Source of the DNA: Albidovulum sp.
GTDB taxonomy: Bacteria > Pseudomonadota > Alphaproteobacteria > Rhodobacterales > Rhodobacteraceae
Direction: 5' to 3'
Assembly: GCA_026989275.1 (NCBI GenBank)
Contig: JALSJQ010000008.1
Span: forward strand, 35,529-99,528
Length of the DNA stretch: 64,000 nt
The number at the start of each line of letters is the position of its first letter. The first letter of the stretch is position 1. The position numbers and the translations under genes were made by a program. Positions 25,314 through 34,484 of this stretch are shown here, piece after piece. The notes beneath the pieces were generated by a model. That model had not been told where the DNA came from, did no database searches, and saw only the letters and a program-made list of their open reading frames with translations.

Positions 25314-27233
25314 TCAGGCGCTCAGAGGCATGCCGCGCACGAAGTGGGACCGCTTGGTCATGGCGAAATCGCCGGGCGCGACCCGGGCCAGGGCGCCTTC
25401 GCGCAGAAGCTGCCCGAAGGCGCGCAGAACCTCTTCGCGCTGGATGCCGAAATCCTCGCAGATCGGCGCGATCATCTCGGTGATCTCCAGCCGGGTGAAG
25501 CGCGTGCGGCCTTCGCCATAGGTGATCCAGGCCGCCGCAGCCTCGATCAGCGCCTCGACGGAGGTGACCTCGATGGCGGCGATGAAACGCTCGAAGCTCG
25601 CCGATTCGCTCAGGGCAAGCTCCCATTTGCTCGGGGCGGCCACCTCGGCCGGGGCGGCCACGGCCTTGACGGGCTTTCCGGCTCTGATCGGCTCGACCAG
25701 CACCAGCGGCGGGCGCCCGGACGCGGGATCCCCGCTTGCGGGTCGGACCGATTCGATCTCGGCCAGATGGCGGCGGAACTCGCTGACCTTCTCGGCGCCC
25801 TTGCGGGAACGATGCTCCGGAGCGAGGCTCTCGTCGGAGCGGGTGGCGGCGATGGCGGCCTTGAGATGGCGGATCTCGTCGCGCTTGCGGGCGATCTCGG
25901 CCTGGTTCATCCGCTTGTCGGCGGCCTCGAGAAGCCGCTGGAGGGCGAGTTCCTCACGGGCGATCCGCTTGCGGATCCGCCGTTCCATGCGCGGGCTGAG
26001 CGCTGGTGCGGCTTCTTCCGCGGAGCCCGCCGGTGCACTTCTTCCGGCCTTTTCGGCTTCGTCCCGAAGCGCGGCGGCAAGAACCTCGGCTTCTTCCTCG
26101 TGCCCGTTCTTCACCCCGTCTTCCATTGCGGCGGCGGTCGCTCCGGGCGTTTCTTCCGCCGGTGCACGATCGCGCCCCCGGGCCATTTCGCGGGTGAGGA
26201 CGAGTATGTTGTCGCTGCGTGCCGCCTGCGCCTCCTGTCGGGTCCCGGTCGCGGGAGTCTCTTCGGCAGATTCGGCCTCCGCTTCTTCGGTCGTGCTTTT
26301 CCCGGCCGTCCTTTCCCCGGCGGGGGCGCTTGTCCGCTCTTTTCCATCGTCCCCGGCCGGAGCAACCTTGTCGATGGCCGTTTCCCCGACCGCGTTCGTC
26401 ACCTCCCCATCCGCACGGGTGTCTGCGGGCGTGCCCGTTCCTTCGGCTTCCGGCATGTCGACGGGCTGCGCTTCCACGATCCGCCTTTCCGCCGCGTCCG
26501 CCGGTTCGTCGGTGGCGTGTTCCGTCGTGTCTGTCTGCAGATCGAGTGCTTCGCGAATGCGGCGGATCCTGGCGGCGACACGGGCGGGGATGTCGTCGTG
26601 CGTCGCCGTGTCTTCGGCCGCGGTGGCCGGGCCCGTGCCTCGGTGAGCGGCTTCGGCGCCGGTTTCCCGAACGACGGGTGCGGCGGCTGCGGCATGGGGC
26701 GGAATGGACGTGGCCCGGGCCGCCGTCTTCGCGGCTTCCGGTTCGGGAGAAACGGTTTCGCCTTCCGCCTGCGGAGCGGGGCCGGAAAGCGCGTCTTCCT
26801 TGCCGACTGCGGCGGGCTCCTTTCCGACCGAAGTTCCGACCGCGGCGGAGGGCGCTTCCGCTCCGCGGGTCTCCCCGGGGGCGGTCGTGCGGCGGTGACT
26901 GTGGAAGAGGATCGGCGCCGCCTCCTCTCCTTCTTCTTCCCCGCTTTCGGCCACGGAAGTTTCGGCAGCAGGCGCCCCGGCGGCAGGTCGCAGGATCACG
27001 CCGTCCTCGAGCTCCTCGGTCTCGACCGGACGACGGATCGTCTCGCTCGCCAGGCGGTTGAGCACCGCCGGGTCGGGAGTGGGAGGCTCGGAGCCGAAAT
27101 AGCGGTCACGGTTGGAAAGTTCGCGAAAATACTCGGCGACGACCTTCATTGTCTCGACAGGGTCATCAAATCCCTCGAGGGTGCATGAAAAGGTGCCGTA
27201 GGAAACCGTCAGAACCTTGCTCGAATGAAGCAT
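25314..27233 (-). CDS. Conserved alphaproteobacterial protein with low-complexity centre
   Basis: About 639 residues; I cannot name a function. The N-terminal 60 residues (LTVSYGTFSCTLEGFDDPVETMKVVAEYFRELS) look like a conserved small domain. Residues about 80-440 are Ala/Glu/Thr/Pro-rich and disordered in composition. The C-terminal part (about 450-639) has charged helices (RIRKRIAREELALQRLLEAADKR, SEFRRHLAEIESV), then a folded helical segment (EVTSVEALIEAAAAWITYGEG and ITEMIAPICEDFG). The disordered centre and paired end domains would suit a scaffold or adaptor. A GTG at 27242 is an alternative start. It is divergent from the thiamine pyrophosphokinase gene. Confidence 0.75.
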   Translation of the reverse strand: MLHSSKVLTVSYGTFSCTLEGFDDPVETMKVVAEYFRELSNRDRYFGSEPPTPDPAVLNRLASETIRRPVETEELEDGVILRPAAGAPAAETSVAESGEEEGEEAAPILFHSHRRTTAPGETRGAEAPSAAVGTSVGKEPAAVGKEDALSGPAPQAEGETVSPEPEAAKTAARATSIPPHAAAAAPVVRETGAEAAHRGTGPATAAEDTATHDDIPARVAARIRRIREALDLQTDTTEHATDEPADAAERRIVEAQPVDMPEAEGTGTPADTRADGEVTNAVGETAIDKVAPAGDDGKERTSAPAGERTAGKSTTEEAEAESAEETPATGTRQEAQAARSDNILVLTREMARGRDRAPAEETPGATAAAMEDGVKNGHEEEAEVLAAALRDEAEKAGRSAPAGSAEEAAPALSPRMERRIRKRIAREELALQRLLEAADKRMNQAEIARKRDEIRHLKAAIAATRSDESLAPEHRSRKGAEKVSEFRRHLAEIESVRPASGDPASGRPPLVLVEPIRAGKPVKAVAAPAEVAAPSKWELALSESASFERFIAAIEVTSVEALIEAAAAWITYGEGRTRFTRLEITEMIAPICEDFGIQREEVLRAFGQLLREGALARVAPGDFAMTKRSHFVRGMPLSA

Positions 27234-27255
27234 ACTCGTCACACTCTCTCGTTAC

Positions 27256-27277
27256 TGCATGAACAGTGCATGATCAG
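27256..27277. repeat. Tandem 11-base repeat upstream of the conserved protein
   Basis: TGCATGAACAG is followed directly by TGCATGATCAG (10 of 11 identical). The pair lies 23-44 bases before the start of the minus-strand gene, in a 143-base divergent region. The 11-base period, about one helical turn, suggests a protein-binding site. Confidence 0.45.
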
Positions 27278-27372
27278 CTCCCACCGAAGGCAAGGATACC
27301 ATGAGCGGCCGGGCGTCCCAAGGAAATCGGTGGTCCGGGCCGGTGACCGTGGCAACAAAAATGGAGCATTGC

Positions 27373-27388
27373 ATCCATGTGCATGGAT
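27373..27388. repeat. Inverted repeat over the thiamine pyrophosphokinase start
   Basis: ATCCATG-TG-CATGGAT is a perfect 7-base inverted repeat that contains both candidate ATG codons (27377 and 27383). It could be an operator or a small hairpin affecting initiation. A third TGCATG lies inside it, matching the tandem repeat at 27256-27277. Confidence 0.4.
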
Positions 27389-28072
27389 AATCCCGCAGAC
27401 CAGCCGATCATTGTTGATCGCGAATCAGGGGTGACCCTTCTCGGCGGGGTTGAAACCAGTCAGGGAATCCTGACCGAATCGCTGCAACATGCGCCGACGC
27501 TGGTCGCCGCCGACGGCGGTCTCGATCAGGCGCTGGCCCTCGGGCACGTTCCCGCCGCCGTCATCGGTGATCTCGACAGCGCCTCGCCTGCCGCCCTTGC
27601 GCGGATGCCGCCGGGGAGCGTGCACCGCGTCGCCGAGCAGGAAAGCACCGATTTCGAGAAGGCGCTCTCGCGCATCCGGGCGCCGTTCGTCATCGCCACC
27701 GGCTTTCGCGGCGGGCGGTTCGATCACGAGCTGGCGGTGCTCTCGGCGCTCCTGCGCCACAGGACGCGGCCGGTGCTCCTTCTGTCGAAGGAGGAGGTCG
27801 TGTTCCACGCGCCGCCCCGGCTGGCGCTGAAACTCGCGCCGGGCATGCGGGTGTCGCTCTTTCCGCTTCTGCCCGTGGAGGGAAGAAGCCGCGGGTTGCG
27901 CTGGCCGATCGACGATCTCGTCCTGGCGCCGGGGGGGCGCGTGGGCACGTCGAACGAGGCCGCCGCCACGGAGGTGCATCTCGAAGTGGCGGGACCGGGA
28001 CTTCTCGTGCTTCTGCCCCGCGAAGCGCTGGGCGAGGCGGTGCGGGTGCTTGCGCCGGGGTTCGTGCGCTAG
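27377..28072 (+). CDS. Thiamine pyrophosphokinase
   Basis: Converts thiamine to thiamine diphosphate using ATP; 231 residues. AADGGLDQALALGHVPAAVIGDLDS, then QESTDFEKAL and FRGGRFDHELA, are the conserved substrate and metal-binding runs of the family. The likely start is ATG 27377 or 27383. I see no TPP riboswitch in front of it. It is convergent with the serine dehydratase, whose stop is only 14 bases away. Confidence 0.9.
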   Translation: MCMDNPADQPIIVDRESGVTLLGGVETSQGILTESLQHAPTLVAADGGLDQALALGHVPAAVIGDLDSASPAALARMPPGSVHRVAEQESTDFEKALSRIRAPFVIATGFRGGRFDHELAVLSALLRHRTRPVLLLSKEEVVFHAPPRLALKLAPGMRVSLFPLLPVEGRSRGLRWPIDDLVLAPGGRVGTSNEAAATEVHLEVAGPGLLVLLPREALGEAVRVLAPGFVR

Positions 28073-28086
28073 AGGGGCCTGCGCCC

Positions 28087-29469
28087 TCAGCATTCGGGCA
28101 GGGTAACGGGCAGATGTGCCGCGAGGCCGCCGAGGGCGGTTTCCTTGTATTTCGCGCTCATGTCCTCGCCGGTCGTGCGCATGGTGCGGATGCAGACGTC
28201 GAGCGGCACCAGGTGATCGCCCGTGCCCCGGAGGGCGAGCGAGGCGGCAGCCACCGCCTTCACCGCGCCCATGGCGTTGCGCTCGATGCAGGGGATCTGC
28301 ACCAGCCCCTTCACCGGGTCGCAGGTCATGCCGAGATGATGCTCGAGGGCGATTTCGGCGGCGTTCTCCACCTGGGGCGGCGTGGCGCCCATCACGGCCG
28401 CGAGCCCCGCCGCCGCCATGGCCGCTGCCGAGCCGACTTCCGCCTGACAGCCGCATTCGGCCCCGGAGATCGAGGCGCCGCGCTTGATGAGGCCGCCGAT
28501 CGCGGCGGCGGTGAGCAGGAAGGTGCCGGTCGCCTCGCGCGTCGCTCCCGGCACATGGTCGAGCCAGTAGCGCAGCACGGCCGGGATCACCCCGGCGGCA
28601 CCGTTCGTCGGGGCGGTGACGATGCGTCCGCCCGCGGCATTCTCCTCGTTGACGGCCATTGCGAAGGCCGCGAGCCAGTCATTGGCGGCATGGGGTGGCA
28701 CGAGGTTGCGTCCGCGTTCGGCCTCGAGCTTGCGGAAGATCTCGCCGGCGCGCCGCCTGACCGCAAGCCCGCCGGGCAGGGTGCCCTCGGCGGCAAGGCC
28801 GCGGGCGATGCTGTCCATCATGGCGCAGAAGATGCGTTCGATCCCTTCATCCAGATCGGCGGCGCTGCGGGTGGCAAGTTCGTTCAGCCGCTGCACCTCG
28901 GCGATCGCCAGCCCCTCCCGGCGGCAGATCGCGAGCAGCGCGTCGGCCGTGTCGAAAGGGTGGGGGACGGCCGGGCCGCCCTTTCCGCTCCTGCCCATCT
29001 CCTCCGGCGTGACGACGAAACCGCCGCCGATCGAGAGAAAGCTCCGTTCGTGGATGACGTCGCCCTCGGCGTCATGAGCCCTGAGGAGAAGCGTGTTGGG
29101 ATGATGGGGGGTGGGGCTTTCATGGTCGAAGAGGATGTCGCGGGCCGGATCGAAGCGCAGTCTTCCAAGCCCCTCGGGTGCGAGAAGGCGCCGCTCGCGG
29201 GCCGTGCGGAGGATCGCCTCGGCCTTCTCGGGGGTGTGGTGCTCGGGCGTGAGGCCGCCGAGGCCCAGGATCACCGCCCGGTCGGTGGCGTGCCCCTTTC
29301 CGGTGAAGGCGAGCGAGCCTTGCAGAACTGCCGAGACGGCGGCGACCGAGAAGGGCAGTGCCCGCAGCTCGTCGAGAAAGCGCGCGGCGGCCAGCATCGG
29401 CCCCATGGTGTGGGAGCTCGAAGGACCGACGGAAATCTTGAAGATGTCGAAAAGGGAAAGATGTGCCAT
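28087..29469 (-). CDS. sdaA: L-serine ammonia-lyase, iron-sulfur dependent
   Basis: Single-chain L-serine dehydratase of 460 residues that deaminates serine to pyruvate with a 4Fe-4S cluster. The N-terminal beta domain begins MAHLSLFDIFKISVGPSSSHTMGPM; the alpha domain holds TAPTNGAAGVIPAVL, SGAECGCQAEVG, LEHHLGMTCDPV and the C-terminal MSAKYKETALGG. The cysteines in the ECGC and GMTCDP runs are expected cluster ligands. It is divergent from rpiA. Confidence 0.95.
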   Translation of the reverse strand: MAHLSLFDIFKISVGPSSSHTMGPMLAAARFLDELRALPFSVAAVSAVLQGSLAFTGKGHATDRAVILGLGGLTPEHHTPEKAEAILRTARERRLLAPEGLGRLRFDPARDILFDHESPTPHHPNTLLLRAHDAEGDVIHERSFLSIGGGFVVTPEEMGRSGKGGPAVPHPFDTADALLAICRREGLAIAEVQRLNELATRSAADLDEGIERIFCAMMDSIARGLAAEGTLPGGLAVRRRAGEIFRKLEAERGRNLVPPHAANDWLAAFAMAVNEENAAGGRIVTAPTNGAAGVIPAVLRYWLDHVPGATREATGTFLLTAAAIGGLIKRGASISGAECGCQAEVGSAAAMAAAGLAAVMGATPPQVENAAEIALEHHLGMTCDPVKGLVQIPCIERNAMGAVKAVAAASLALRGTGDHLVPLDVCIRTMRTTGEDMSAKYKETALGGLAAHLPVTLPEC

Positions 29470-29770
29470 CCGCCGCTCCGCCTGGGCTCGTTCCGTGGGC
29501 TCCGCGCCACAGGCCCATCCATAGCCCGTCGCCCGGCGTCCACAACCGCTTTTGCGACCGCCGAAGGCCCCGGGGCGGCATGCGGGACGGCAGCCGGGGG
29601 ATGGCATGGGAGAGGGTGACGCTTCTTGCCACAAGGGGCGGTTTGATCTCGCATGGGCCGCACGGGGTGCGTATAAGGGCGGGGATGACGCCCCCTGCAC
29701 CGCATGAGCCGGGCGAAACTCCGCCGCGGGCGCTGCGGGGGCGGCGCAGGATCGAAGGAGAGGGAGAGGG
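29470..29770. other. Divergent spacer between sdaA and rpiA
   Basis: A 301-base region with no gene. It must hold both promoters, but I see no convincing -35/-10 pair. A strong GAAGGAGAGGGAGAGGG ribosome site for rpiA ends it. Confidence 0.4.
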
Positions 29771-30556
29771 ATGAGCGAGGAAGTCACCCCGGTCGAGATC
29801 GCCAAGTATGCCGCGGCCCGCAAGGCGGTCGAATATGTCGAGGACGGGATGCGTCTCGGCCTCGGCACCGGTTCGACCGCGGCGAAGATGGTGCAGCTTC
29901 TCGGTGAGCGCGTGCGCGAGGAAGGGCTCAAGGTGGTGGGCGTGCCGACATCGGAGCGCACCGCGGCGCTCGCGCGCGAGGTCGGCGTGCCGATCGCCAC
30001 GCTCGACGAGGTGCACTGGCTCGACCTCACCATCGACGGGGCCGACGAGTTCGACCCCCAGTTCAACCTCATCAAGGGCGGTGGCGGGGCGCTCCTGCGC
30101 GAAAAGATCGTCGCCACGGCTTCCGACCGGATGATCGTCATCACCGATGTTTCCAAGGAGGTCGAGCATCTCGGTGCCTTTCCCCTGCCGATCGAGGTGG
30201 TGCGGTTCGGCTGGCAGACCACCAAGGCGCTGATCGAGGAGGCGCTGATCAATCTCGACGTGATGGACCGGGTCGGCACCTTGCGGCTCGATCGGGACGC
30301 ACCCTTTCTCACCGACGAGGGGCACCACATTCTCGACTTCCACCTCCGGCGGATCGGCAATCCGCGCCAGCTCTCGCTGGTGCTCAACCAGATCCCGGGC
30401 GTGGTCGAGAACGGACTGTTCATCGACATCTGCGACGTGGTCATCATCGGCAGGGGGGATGGCGCGGTCGAGGTGCGCGACATCAACAACGGCATCGTCG
30501 AGAGCGACCGGGTGGAGATCGGCGAGAGCGACAACATCTTCCGCGATCTCGGCTGA
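29771..30556 (+). CDS. rpiA: Ribose-5-phosphate isomerase A
   Basis: Interconverts ribose 5-phosphate and ribulose 5-phosphate in the pentose phosphate pathway. At 261 residues it is slightly longer than E. coli RpiA. GLGTGSTAAKMVQLL (phosphate loop), TIDGADEFDPQFNLIKGGGGALLREKIVA (catalytic Asp, Lys and Glu region) and VPTSERT are all present. It is followed after 240 bases by gor, an NADPH-consuming enzyme. Confidence 0.96.
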   Translation: MSEEVTPVEIAKYAAARKAVEYVEDGMRLGLGTGSTAAKMVQLLGERVREEGLKVVGVPTSERTAALAREVGVPIATLDEVHWLDLTIDGADEFDPQFNLIKGGGGALLREKIVATASDRMIVITDVSKEVEHLGAFPLPIEVVRFGWQTTKALIEEALINLDVMDRVGTLRLDRDAPFLTDEGHHILDFHLRRIGNPRQLSLVLNQIPGVVENGLFIDICDVVIIGRGDGAVEVRDINNGIVESDRVEIGESDNIFRDLG

Positions 30557-30796
30557 GGCGCTCGCCGCCCGCCCCGGCGCTCCGGCGCCAGACCACCGAC
30601 GGGAGCGCAGGGCGGGGCCTGCGTGGGGCCCTGGGCGGTTTCCCGCGCGTGGCGCTCCTTGCCGGGCGTCTCGGAGGTGGCGGGTGTGCGGGCGCCCCTT
30701 TCCCGCCGACGCTTGACCGGTTCGCCGACGGGGCGCAGAAGGGCGGCGAATGCCGGGCGGGGCCCAGCCTGTCCGCCCTGTTGGAGAGAGGACACG

Positions 30797-32152
30797 ATGG
30801 CTTTTGACTACGATCTTTTCGTCATTGGCGGCGGCTCGGGCGGTGTGCGGGCCGCCCGGCTCGCGGCGGAAGACGGTTTCCGCGTCGGCCTTGCGGAGGA
30901 ATACCGCATGGGCGGCACCTGCGTCATCCGCGGCTGCGTGCCGAAGAAGCTGATGGTCTTCGCCTCGGAGTTCTCGAGCCATTTCGAGGATGCCGCCGGC
31001 TATGGCTGGCGTATCGGCGAGACCGGATTCGACTGGGATGCCTTCCGCCGGGTCCGCGACGCCGAGATCGACCGGCTCGAAGGTCTCTATCATGCCAACC
31101 TCGCCAGGGCCGGGGTGGAGATCTTCGGCACCCGTGCGCGGCTGGTCGATCCGCACACGGTCGATCTCGGGGGGCGCAGGGTCGTGGCCCGGCATATCCT
31201 GATCGCCACCGGCGGCGTGCCCTTCGTGCCCGAGTTTCCGGGCTCGGAGCATGTCATCACGTCGAACGAGGTCTTTCACCTGCCCGATCTGCCGAAGCGG
31301 ATGCTGGTGGTGGGCGGCGGCTACATCGCCTGCGAATTCGCCTCGATCTTCAACGGGCTCGGCGTCCATGTCACCCAGTTCTATCGCGGTGCGCAGATCC
31401 TGCGCGGCTTCGATGACGAGCTGAGGGGGCATCTGGCCGAGGAAATGCGCCGGCGCGGCGTGGATCTGCATGTCGGGACCGATGTCGAATTCGTGCGCCG
31501 GCGGGAGAACGGGTCGTTCTTCGTCAAGAGCGCCGACGGGCGCGAATGGAGCTTCGATGTCGTTCTCTATGCCACCGGTCGGCGTCCGAATACCGCCGAT
31601 CTCGGGCTCGAGGAGGCCGGTGTCGAAACCGGCCGTTTCGGCGAGATCCGGGTGGATGCGTATGGGCGCACCTCGGTGCCGTCGATCTTCGCGGTGGGGG
31701 ACGTGACCAACCGAGTCAATCTCACCCCGGTGGCGATCCGCGAGGCGGTGGCCTTCGTCGAGACCGTCTTCCGCGGCAATCCGACGCCGATGGACCACGA
31801 ACTCGTGCCGACCGCCGTCTTCACCCAGCCCGAGCTCGCCACCGTCGGCAAGACCGAGGAAGAAGCGCGCGACGAGCGGCCGGTCGAGGTCTATCTGTCC
31901 GCCTTCCGGCCGATGAAGAACATCCTTGCCGGGCGCAAGGAACGGATGCTGATGAAGATGATCGTCTGTCAGGAAACCCGCAAGGTGATGGGGGTGCATC
32001 TCGCCGGCCCCGCTGCCGCGGAGATGATCCAGCTCGCCGGCGTCGCCCTCGGGATGGGGGCCACGAAGGAGGATTTCGACCGCACCGTCGCCGTCCACCC
32101 GACAGCGGCCGAGGAGCTGGTGCTGATGAAGAAGCCCGTCCGCAGCTGGTAG
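30797..32152 (+). CDS. gor: Glutathione-disulfide reductase
   Basis: NADPH-dependent FAD enzyme of 451 residues that keeps glutathione reduced. FVIGGGSGGVRAARLAA binds FAD; the redox-active disulfide is in MGGTCVIRGCVPKKLM; VVGGGYIACEFASIF binds NADPH; FAVGDVTNRVNLTPVAIREA is the second FAD motif; and AVHPTAAEELV near the C-terminus holds the catalytic His. ATG 30797 follows GGAGAGAGGA. It fits with gshA and the GST elsewhere in the window. Confidence 0.95.
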   Translation: MAFDYDLFVIGGGSGGVRAARLAAEDGFRVGLAEEYRMGGTCVIRGCVPKKLMVFASEFSSHFEDAAGYGWRIGETGFDWDAFRRVRDAEIDRLEGLYHANLARAGVEIFGTRARLVDPHTVDLGGRRVVARHILIATGGVPFVPEFPGSEHVITSNEVFHLPDLPKRMLVVGGGYIACEFASIFNGLGVHVTQFYRGAQILRGFDDELRGHLAEEMRRRGVDLHVGTDVEFVRRRENGSFFVKSADGREWSFDVVLYATGRRPNTADLGLEEAGVETGRFGEIRVDAYGRTSVPSIFAVGDVTNRVNLTPVAIREAVAFVETVFRGNPTPMDHELVPTAVFTQPELATVGKTEEEARDERPVEVYLSAFRPMKNILAGRKERMLMKMIVCQETRKVMGVHLAGPAAAEMIQLAGVALGMGATKEDFDRTVAVHPTAAEELVLMKKPVRSW

Positions 32153-32346
32153 GGCGGGAGGGCGGCCGGCACACCCGATCGTGAACGCGGGGGCTGCCCG
32201 GGGCCGGATCCGGGGTCTTTCGCCCGTTGCTCCCGCCCGCAAAATGAACCAGACTCCCCCCCAACCGGGTTCGCCGCGGCGGATTCGAGGGCAATCTTGC
32301 AGATGCGCCGCGCAGGGCGGCACGAAGGATGACAGGAGGAGGCCGC

Positions 32347-33465
32347 ATGGCTGGCAATTCCAAGGGCCCGTGGGGCGGTGGTGGCGGCGGCGGAGGCCGC
32401 GATCCCTGGCCGCCGCGCAAGGACGGGGGCTCGCCCCAGATCCCCGACATGGACGCGATCGTCCGCAAGGGGCAGGAGAAGCTCAAGGTGCTGATGGGAG
32501 GCGGCGGCGGCCGCGGAACGGGCGGTGGCCGCTCCGGCGGCGGTGGCGGGCTCGGCCGCGGCGCGATCGTGCTCGGGCTGCTGTTTCTCGCGGTGCTGTG
32601 GTTCCTGGCCTCGTTCTATACCATCAAGCCCGAGGAGCGGGGCGTCGAGCTCTTCCTCGGCAAGTATTACCGCACCACCGAATCGGGCCCGCATCTTGCG
32701 CCCTGGCCCCTCGTCAAGGTCGAGATCGTCGAGACCACGCGGGAGCGGACCGAGGACATCGGCGTCGGCACCAACTCGACCTCCGATGCCGGCCTCATGC
32801 TCACCGGGGACGAGAACATCGTCGATATCGACTTCCAGGTGGTGTGGAACATCTCCGATCCGGCCGATTATCTCTTCAATCTCGCCGATCCGCCCGAGAC
32901 CATCCGCGCGGTGGCGGAATCGGCCATGCGCGAGATCATCGCCCAGTCGGAGCTCTCCCCGATCCTCAACCGGGATCGCGGCATAATCTCCGAACAGCTG
33001 CACGATCTCATCCAGTCCACCCTCGACAGCTACAATTCTGGGGTGAACATCATCCGGGTCAACTTCGACCGCGCCGATCCGCCGCGCGAGGTGATCGACG
33101 CCTTCCGCGAGGTGCAGGCGGCCGAACAGGAGCGCGACCGGCTCCAGAAGCAGGCCGACGCCTATGCCAACCGCGTGCTGGCCCAGGCCCGCGGCGAGGC
33201 GGCCAGGCTCGTCGAGGAGGCCGAAGCCTACCGCGCGCAGGTGGTCAACACGGCGGAGGGCGAGGCCTCCCGCTTCGAGGCCGTGCTCGGCGAATACGAG
33301 AAGGCCCCCGATGTCACCCGCAAGCGGCTCTATATCGAGACGCTGGAGAAGGTTCTGGCCGATGTGGACAAGATCATCATCGACGACCAGGTGAAGGGGA
33401 TCGTGCCCTATCTGCCGCTTGACCGCATGCAGGGTGGCCAGATGAAGACGGGAGCGCAGAAATGA
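32347..33465 (+). CDS. hflK: FtsH protease activity modulator HflK
   Basis: SPFH/band-7 membrane protein of 372 residues that, with HflC, forms a cage around the FtsH protease. A long Gly-rich N-terminus (NSKGPWGGGGGGGGRDPW and a second Gly-rich run) is followed by one membrane helix (AIVLGLLFLAVLWFLASFYTI), the SPFH domain (EERGVELFLGKYYRTTESGPH) and a helical C-terminus (ANRVLAQARGEAARLVEEAEAYRAQVV). ATG 32347 has AGGAGG five bases upstream. It overlaps hflC by four bases. Confidence 0.95.
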   Translation: MAGNSKGPWGGGGGGGGRDPWPPRKDGGSPQIPDMDAIVRKGQEKLKVLMGGGGGRGTGGGRSGGGGGLGRGAIVLGLLFLAVLWFLASFYTIKPEERGVELFLGKYYRTTESGPHLAPWPLVKVEIVETTRERTEDIGVGTNSTSDAGLMLTGDENIVDIDFQVVWNISDPADYLFNLADPPETIRAVAESAMREIIAQSELSPILNRDRGIISEQLHDLIQSTLDSYNSGVNIIRVNFDRADPPREVIDAFREVQAAEQERDRLQKQADAYANRVLAQARGEAARLVEEAEAYRAQVVNTAEGEASRFEAVLGEYEKAPDVTRKRLYIETLEKVLADVDKIIIDDQVKGIVPYLPLDRMQGGQMKTGAQK

Positions 33466-34334
33466 ACCGCAAGCTCAACATCCTGATCGGAGCCCTCGTC
33501 GTTCTGCTCTTCCTAGTCTCTTCGGCGGTCTATATCGTCGATGAACGCGAGAAGGCGCTCGTGCTCCAGTTCGGCAAGGTGAAGGCGGTCAAGGAGGATC
33601 CGGGGCTCGCCTTCAAGATCCCCCTCATCCAGCAGGTGGTGAAGTATGACGACCGCATCCTGTCGCTCGAGACCCGGCCGCTCGAGGTCACCCCGCTCGA
33701 CGACCGCCGGCTGGTGGTCGATGCCTTCGCCCGCTGGCGCATCGCCGATGTGGTGCAGTTCCGCAAGGCGGTGGGCGATGGCGGCATTCCGCTCGCGGAG
33801 CGGCGCATCGAGCGCATTCTCAATGCCGAGATCCGCGAGGCGCTCGGGCAGGTGGTCTCGAATGCGATCCTCTCCTCCGACCGCAAGAAGCTGATGGAGC
33901 GGATCCGTGACAGGGCGCGGCAGAAGGCCGAGGCGCTCGGCGTGGAAGTCATCGACGTGCGGCTCAAGCGCACCGACCTGCCGGCCCAGAACCTCGAGGC
34001 GACCTTCGCGCGGATGCGGGCGGAGCGCGAACGCGAGGCGGCCGACCAGGTGGCCCGGGGCCAGGAGGCGGCGCAGAAGATCCGGGCCGCGGCCGATCGC
34101 ACGCGGGTCGAGATCGTCTCCAAGGCGCAGAAGCAGGCCGAGATCATCCGAGGCGAGGCCGATGCCAGGCGCAACGCGATCTTCGCCCGTGCCTATGGCA
34201 AGGACAAGGAGTTCTTCGAGTTCTACCGTTCGCTGAGAGCCTATGAGCAGGCGCTGAAGCGGGAGAATTCGCGGCTGATCCTGTCGCCCGACAGCGCCTT
34301 CTTCAACTATCTGAAGTCCGAGAACGGCCGCTGA
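33462..34334 (+). CDS. hflC: Protease modulator HflC
   Basis: Partner of HflK, 290 residues. The N-terminal membrane helix (LNILIGALVVLLFLVSSAVYIV) is followed by DEREKALVLQFGKVKAVKEDPGL, the SPFH domain and a long Arg/Glu-rich helix (FARMRAEREREAADQVARGQEA). The ATGA overlap with hflK suits equal production of the two. A hairpin terminator follows at 34361-34393. Confidence 0.95.
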   Translation: MNRKLNILIGALVVLLFLVSSAVYIVDEREKALVLQFGKVKAVKEDPGLAFKIPLIQQVVKYDDRILSLETRPLEVTPLDDRRLVVDAFARWRIADVVQFRKAVGDGGIPLAERRIERILNAEIREALGQVVSNAILSSDRKKLMERIRDRARQKAEALGVEVIDVRLKRTDLPAQNLEATFARMRAEREREAADQVARGQEAAQKIRAAADRTRVEIVSKAQKQAEIIRGEADARRNAIFARAYGKDKEFFEFYRSLRAYEQALKRENSRLILSPDSAFFNYLKSENGR

Positions 34335-34360
34335 GCAAAGCTGTGAACGGCGAAAGGGGA

Positions 34361-34393
34361 AGGGCCGGTGCGATCGTGCGCCGGCCCTTTCTC
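34361..34393 (+). terminator. Rho-independent terminator after hflC
   Basis: AGGGCCGG pairs with CCGGCCCT around a 12-base loop, followed by TTCTCTCT. It begins 27 bases after the hflC stop. Confidence 0.75.
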
Positions 34394-34484
34394 TCTGGCG
34401 GGTGCCTTCGCAGGGCGGGGAGGGCCGAGGAGGGAAGTTGTGGCCAAGCCTCGTGTTCTGCGCTAGGTTGCTCGCGTCAGCCTT

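Noticed and set aside
27278..27376. TPP riboswitch before thiamine pyrophosphokinase
   Set aside because: The conserved CTGAGA and related core runs of the THI element are absent.
29120..32323. A 1067-codon minus-strand open frame
   Set aside because: Antisense to rpiA and gor, both firmly identified, and overlapping sdaA in another frame.
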